DNA from: Lysobacteraceae bacterium
GTDB taxonomy: Bacteria; Pseudomonadota; Gammaproteobacteria; Xanthomonadales; Xanthomonadaceae
Direction: 5' to 3'
NCBI GenBank assembly: GCA_017990865.1
Contig: JAGNNB010000109.1
Coordinates: 1 to 8,745 of the forward strand
Length of the DNA: 8,745 bases
Each line of letters starts with the position of its first letter. The stretch's first letter is position 1. The notes under the pieces were generated by a model. It saw only the letters and a list, made by a program, of their open reading frames with translations. It was not told the origin of the DNA and made no database searches. Below, piece after piece: positions 5,929 to 8,745 of this stretch. Made by a program: the position numbers and the translations under genes.

Positions 5929-5979
5929 GATTCGATAGCGCCGATTCGATGACGCAGACCGTCAGCGCATCGATTCGGT
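5929..5979. repeat. Short repeat GATTCGAT, two copies plus one variant
   Basis: GATTCGAT occurs at 5929-5936 and 5943-5950, 14 bp apart, with GATTCGGT at 5972-5979 inside the end of the neighbouring coding region. It lies downstream of both convergent genes. It has no evident role and may be chance. Confidence 0.25.
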
Positions 5980-6636
5980 CAATCGTCTTTTCAGATCGAC
6001 GATGCCGCAACCGGCCATCACCGAAGCCAGCGAGCCGTCGCGTTTATCCACGAGTTCGCCGGAATCCCGATAAGCGTTCAGGGATTCTTTGCTTCGCTCG
6101 ACGGCGTCGCCAAGCGCGTCGGGGCGAAGTTGATTAAGCTCATTGCGACTGCAATCGCAAAACCGGCCGATGCCCCCGGCGAAGGGGCCGCTCAACACAC
6201 CATCGCCGTAAAAATGCGTGAAGAGCGTGTTGCAGTACTCCGCGAAATGATCGACGAATGCGTCGCGGCCGCATTGTTCCCCTGCGGACTTCAAAAGACC
6301 CGCCACGGCGGCGCGATCAGTCGAGTCCGCTTTGCCGTTTTCCAGGCCGATGCGCACAAGCCGCGTCGTGCAACCGCAATAAGCGTCGGCGTTCAACACG
6401 ATGCCCATGAAATCGGCGACGACCGGCTGGCTCTGCGTCTCATTCTGCCGTGCTTCGGCGAGGGCGTCCCTGCACGTTTTCTCGGCTGCGACGACGATGA
6501 TGCCCTGCCGCTCCGCTTCGCTCAAACGCGGTGGTTCAGCATGAGCGGCAAGGCTGCCGCAAAGCAGGCTTGCGCAGAACATAAGCAGCACGAACGCAGG
6601 GCGTTCGGTGCGCGAACAAGAAGCGCAAGAACCCAC
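5962..6636 (-). CDS. Cysteine-rich exported protein with a duplicated C...CxC...C module, unknown function
   Basis: A 224-residue protein I do not recognise. An N-terminal hydrophobic stretch (about 15-33, ending AHA before Glu34) looks like a Sec signal peptide, placing the mature protein in the periplasm or outside. The mature part has exactly eight cysteines: 55, 87, 89, 122, 135, 160, 162 and 210. They form the pattern C-CxC-C twice, with CGC at 87-89 and CDC at 160-162, which suggests an old internal duplication and disulfides. The C-terminus is charged and probably helical. The GTG at 6636 is chosen because later in-frame starts (GTG 6591, ATG 6582) would remove the basic part of the signal. 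It begins 10 nt after the rhlB stop, so it is probably cotranscribed with rhlB. No convincing ribosome site is seen. Its early codons (GGT TCT TGC GCT TCT TGT) are less GC-biased than its neighbours'. Confidence 0.8.
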   Translation of the reverse strand: MGSCASCSRTERPAFVLLMFCASLLCGSLAAHAEPPRLSEAERQGIIVVAAEKTCRDALAEARQNETQSQPVVADFMGIVLNADAYCGCTTRLVRIGLENGKADSTDRAAVAGLLKSAGEQCGRDAFVDHFAEYCNTLFTHFYGDGVLSGPFAGGIGRFCDCSRNELNQLRPDALGDAVERSKESLNAYRDSGELVDKRDGSLASVMAGCGIVDLKRRLTESMR

Positions 6637-6646
6637 TTCGGCGGAT

Positions 6647-8458
6647 TCAATGCTGCGAGCGAGGCGGCTTGGTCACCAACGATTTCAGTTTGTGGCCGAT
6701 GCGCGAGAACAGCGAGGGCTTGCCTTGCGAAGGCTTGGCGTCGCCGCCGGCTTTCGCCGCGTTGCCGACCGGCACCGCGGCCGGGGTTTCCAGCGCGCGG
6801 ACGGCTTGACCGACGGCCTGCGCGGAGGCGTCGCCGCCGTCGATGCGCATGCCGCCGCGACGACGACGGCGTTTGCGCGGCGCGCGCTCGCTGTCGGGGG
6901 CTTGCGCGATCGCGGCGTTCGGTGCGGGCGATGCGGGAATCGCCGCGGCCGCCGGATGCGCGTCGCCGTTGCTGGCTTGCGCTTGCGCATCGCGCGGCGG
7001 GCGCGGGCCGCGCTCGTGCGTGCGTTCGCGACGTTCGCCGCCGCTCGAACGCGGGCCGCCGGAACGTTCGCCGCTGCGACCGCGTCCGCCCGGACCGCCG
7101 CTGCGACTGCTGCTGCCGCTTTTGCCGCGCTTCGCGTCGTCCGCCGCGCGCTGTTCGCGCGCTTCGCGGAAGATCGTGCTGATGCTGTCGTCCTCGTCGC
7201 CCGCGTCGGCGTCGGTCTCTGCGCTTTGGGGCGGTTTCGGGCGTTCCGGTCGCGGCAGCGGCGTCAACAACTCGCGCGTCACCGGTTCGGACGGAATCTT
7301 CTGGTCGATGTAGCGCTCGATGTCCGGCAGGCTCATCGCATAGCGTTCGCAGGCGAAACTGATCGCGTCGCCCTCGGCGCCCAAGCGCGCGGTACGGCCG
7401 ATGCGATGCACATAGTCTTCGGCATCGAACGGCAAGTCGTAGTTGTAAACGTGGCTGACGCCGTCGATGTGCAGGCCGCGCGCGGCGACGTCGGTGGCGA
7501 CCAGAATTTCGAGCTGACCGGCCTGGAATTTCCTCAGCAGCGATTCGCGTTTTTTCTGCGGCACATCGCCGCTGAGCACGCCGACGCGATAGCCCGAGCG
7601 CTCCAGCGACCGCGCCACGCGTTCGACGAAGGCTTTGGTGTTGACGAACACCATCGTGCGCGCGCCTTCGCTGCGCGAGAGCAGGCCGAGCAGCAGCGGA
7701 ATTTTTTCGTCGTCCGCCGGGTAGTACATTTTTTGCCGCACCCGCGCCGCGGTGATGGTTTCGGTCTCCACCACCAACTTCTCGGGCTCGTTCATGTGCT
7801 CGTAGGCGAGTTCGAGCACGCGATGGCTCAGCGTCGCGCTGAACAGCAGCGTTTGCCGGGTGGTGCGTTCGGGCATGCGCCGCAGCAGGAACCGGATGTC
7901 CTTGATGAAGCCCAGGTCGAACATGCGGTCGGCTTCGTCCAACACGCAGATTTCGCAGGCGTGCAGCGAGACGACTTTGTGCTGTTTGACGTAGTCGATC
8001 AGCCGCCCCGGGGTGGCGATGATCACGTCCGCACCGGCCTGGAGCAGGGCGCGCTGTTTGTCGTAATCCACGCCACCGTAGACCAGAGCGAACTTCAGGC
8101 CCAGGTCGGCGCCGAATTTCATCGCGTCCTTATGGATTTGGATCGCCAGCTCGCGGGTCGGGGCCAGGATCAGCGCCCGCGGGTCCTCGGGCTTGCGCTC
8201 GGCCAGGGCCGGGCGGGTCAACAAGCGGTTCATCACCGTGACCAGGAAGGCCAGGGTCTTGCCGGTACCGGTTTGCGCTTGACCGGCCACATCGCGGCCG
8301 TGCAGGGCGACCGGCAAGGTCAGGGCCTGGATCGGCGTGCAGCGGGTGAATCCGGCGGCGTCCAGCCCGGCCAACAGGCTCGGATGCAAGGCGAGGGTTT
8401 CGCCGTCGGGACTGGCGAACGAAGAAAAAGTGAGGTCAGTTAAGGGCTTATCGCTCAT
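6647..8458 (-). CDS. rhlB: ATP-dependent DEAD-box RNA helicase RhlB
   Basis: Unwinds structured RNA with ATP; in gammaproteobacteria RhlB feeds mRNA to the RNase E degradosome. All core motifs are present in the 603 residues: Q motif GFTRCTPIQ 36-44, motif I AQTGTGKT 61-68, Ia PTRELA 100-105, Ib TPGR 149-152, II DEAD 174-177, III SAT 207-209, IV MVFVNT 269-274, [13 protein letters not shown] 321-332, and [10 protein letters not shown] 351-358. Beyond about 400 there is a 200-residue disordered tail: an acidic patch (414-424), an Arg/Gly/Ser-rich region (443-490), an Ala/Pro stretch, a basic block (RKRRRRRGG, 528-536) and a short amphipathic end (581-597). The tail makes it much longer than E. 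coli RhlB (421) and matches the xanthomonad type. The ATG at 8458 fits the family start MSDKPLTD, though the ribosome site is weak. The cysteine-rich gene follows 10 nt later. Confidence 0.95.
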   Translation of the reverse strand: MSDKPLTDLTFSSFASPDGETLALHPSLLAGLDAAGFTRCTPIQALTLPVALHGRDVAGQAQTGTGKTLAFLVTVMNRLLTRPALAERKPEDPRALILAPTRELAIQIHKDAMKFGADLGLKFALVYGGVDYDKQRALLQAGADVIIATPGRLIDYVKQHKVVSLHACEICVLDEADRMFDLGFIKDIRFLLRRMPERTTRQTLLFSATLSHRVLELAYEHMNEPEKLVVETETITAARVRQKMYYPADDEKIPLLLGLLSRSEGARTMVFVNTKAFVERVARSLERSGYRVGVLSGDVPQKKRESLLRKFQAGQLEILVATDVAARGLHIDGVSHVYNYDLPFDAEDYVHRIGRTARLGAEGDAISFACERYAMSLPDIERYIDQKIPSEPVTRELLTPLPRPERPKPPQSAETDADAGDEDDSISTIFREAREQRAADDAKRGKSGSSSRSGGPGGRGRSGERSGGPRSSGGERRERTHERGPRPPRDAQAQASNGDAHPAAAAIPASPAPNAAIAQAPDSERAPRKRRRRRGGMRIDGGDASAQAVGQAVRALETPAAVPVGNAAKAGGDAKPSQGKPSLFSRIGHKLKSLVTKPPRSQH

Positions 8459-8745
8459 GTGCTAGCGTCGAAAAGAAGGCGGCGCGACGAAAGAATGCCG
8501 GGCTCGCGCTTGCGTGGGAGGTCGCGGGGCAGCAGACTGCTGGCGTCTGTGCACTGACGGGGAATCGCGGTCGAGCGCGCTCGGCCGTGGGGCGAAGCCC
8601 TTGAAGCCGGCGATGCGAGGCCGCAGTGTAACAGCCCAGCTCCATCGCCCCGCACCTCACCCACCGCACCGGGCCGCTCGCATCGGCCCTCTCGTACACC
8701 ACAGGCGCGCCGCAACGGCGTGCCGGCACCACCACGGAGACCCCC
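8459..8745. other. Region upstream of rhlB, no gene seen
   Basis: 287 nt with no convincing coding sequence. Open frames here on the minus strand are Arg/Ala/Pro-rich and overlap the rhlB start, so they look accidental. It should hold the rhlB promoter and leader. In E. coli rhlB is divergent from trxA; no thioredoxin coding sequence is visible before the window ends. Confidence 0.5.
8625..8633 (-). promoter_or_regulatory. Possible extended -10 promoter element for rhlB
   Basis: On the minus strand TGTTACACT gives TG, one base, then TACACT, an extended -10 pattern matching TATAAT at 4 of 6. No recognisable -35 box lies 16-18 nt upstream. If used, rhlB would have a leader of about 160 nt. Tentative. 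Confidence 0.25.

Noticed and set aside
6608..8443. 611-codon plus-strand frame opposite rhlB
   Set aside because: Antisense shadow: all helicase motifs are on the minus strand and this product is Ala/Arg/Gln/His-rich.
8448..8735. 95-codon minus-strand frame upstream of rhlB
   Set aside because: Low-complexity Ala/Arg/Pro product overlapping the rhlB start, with no ribosome site or recognisable motif.
1..8745. Defence system, prophage, CRISPR array or mobile element
   Set aside because: No regularly spaced repeats, transposase or integrase, restriction enzyme or phage gene was found; nearly every gene is a core or ordinary accessory gene.

Overview
The window looks like a piece of a GC-rich gammaproteobacterial chromosome from the Xanthomonadaceae/Lysobacteraceae (Xanthomonas, Stenotrophomonas or Lysobacter-like). 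The strongest clue is the RNA helicase. Its core, its long arginine/glycine-rich tail and its short conserved-looking C-terminal patch read like the xanthomonad form of RhlB, and the uracil-DNA glycosylase also resembles the xanthomonad form. Taxonomy is inferred from remembered family sequences, not from a search.

Seven of the eight supported genes lie on the minus strand. Read in that direction (high to low coordinates) they are: rhlB (8458-6647); a cysteine-rich exported protein of unknown function starting 10 nt after rhlB (6636-5962); ftsE (5130-4441) and ftsX (4448-3465), overlapping by 8 nt; a response regulator of two receiver domains (3304-2456); ung (2293-1583); and a vSGLT-type sodium/sugar symporter (1268 to beyond the left edge). 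The one plus-strand gene (5355-5792) encodes a small secreted protein with one calcium-loop motif. It is divergent from ftsE and convergent with the cysteine-rich gene.

The genes fall into functional islands rather than one pathway: RNA turnover (rhlB), cell-division control of the envelope (ftsEX), signalling (tandem REC), DNA repair (ung) and sugar uptake (symporter). No rRNA, tRNA, CRISPR array, insertion sequence or phage gene is visible.

The best regulatory signal is between ung and the symporter. A minus-strand promoter with a perfect TTGACA -35 box, a 17-nt spacer and TAGAAC overlaps a 14-bp near-palindrome with a central CG, as in LacI-family operators. It would drive the symporter through a leader of about 230 nt. 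No wholly new system is evident. The items most worth a second look are that operator/promoter, the pseudo-receiver domain in the response regulator, the duplicated C...CxC...C exported protein, and the short tandem repeats in and upstream of ftsEX.
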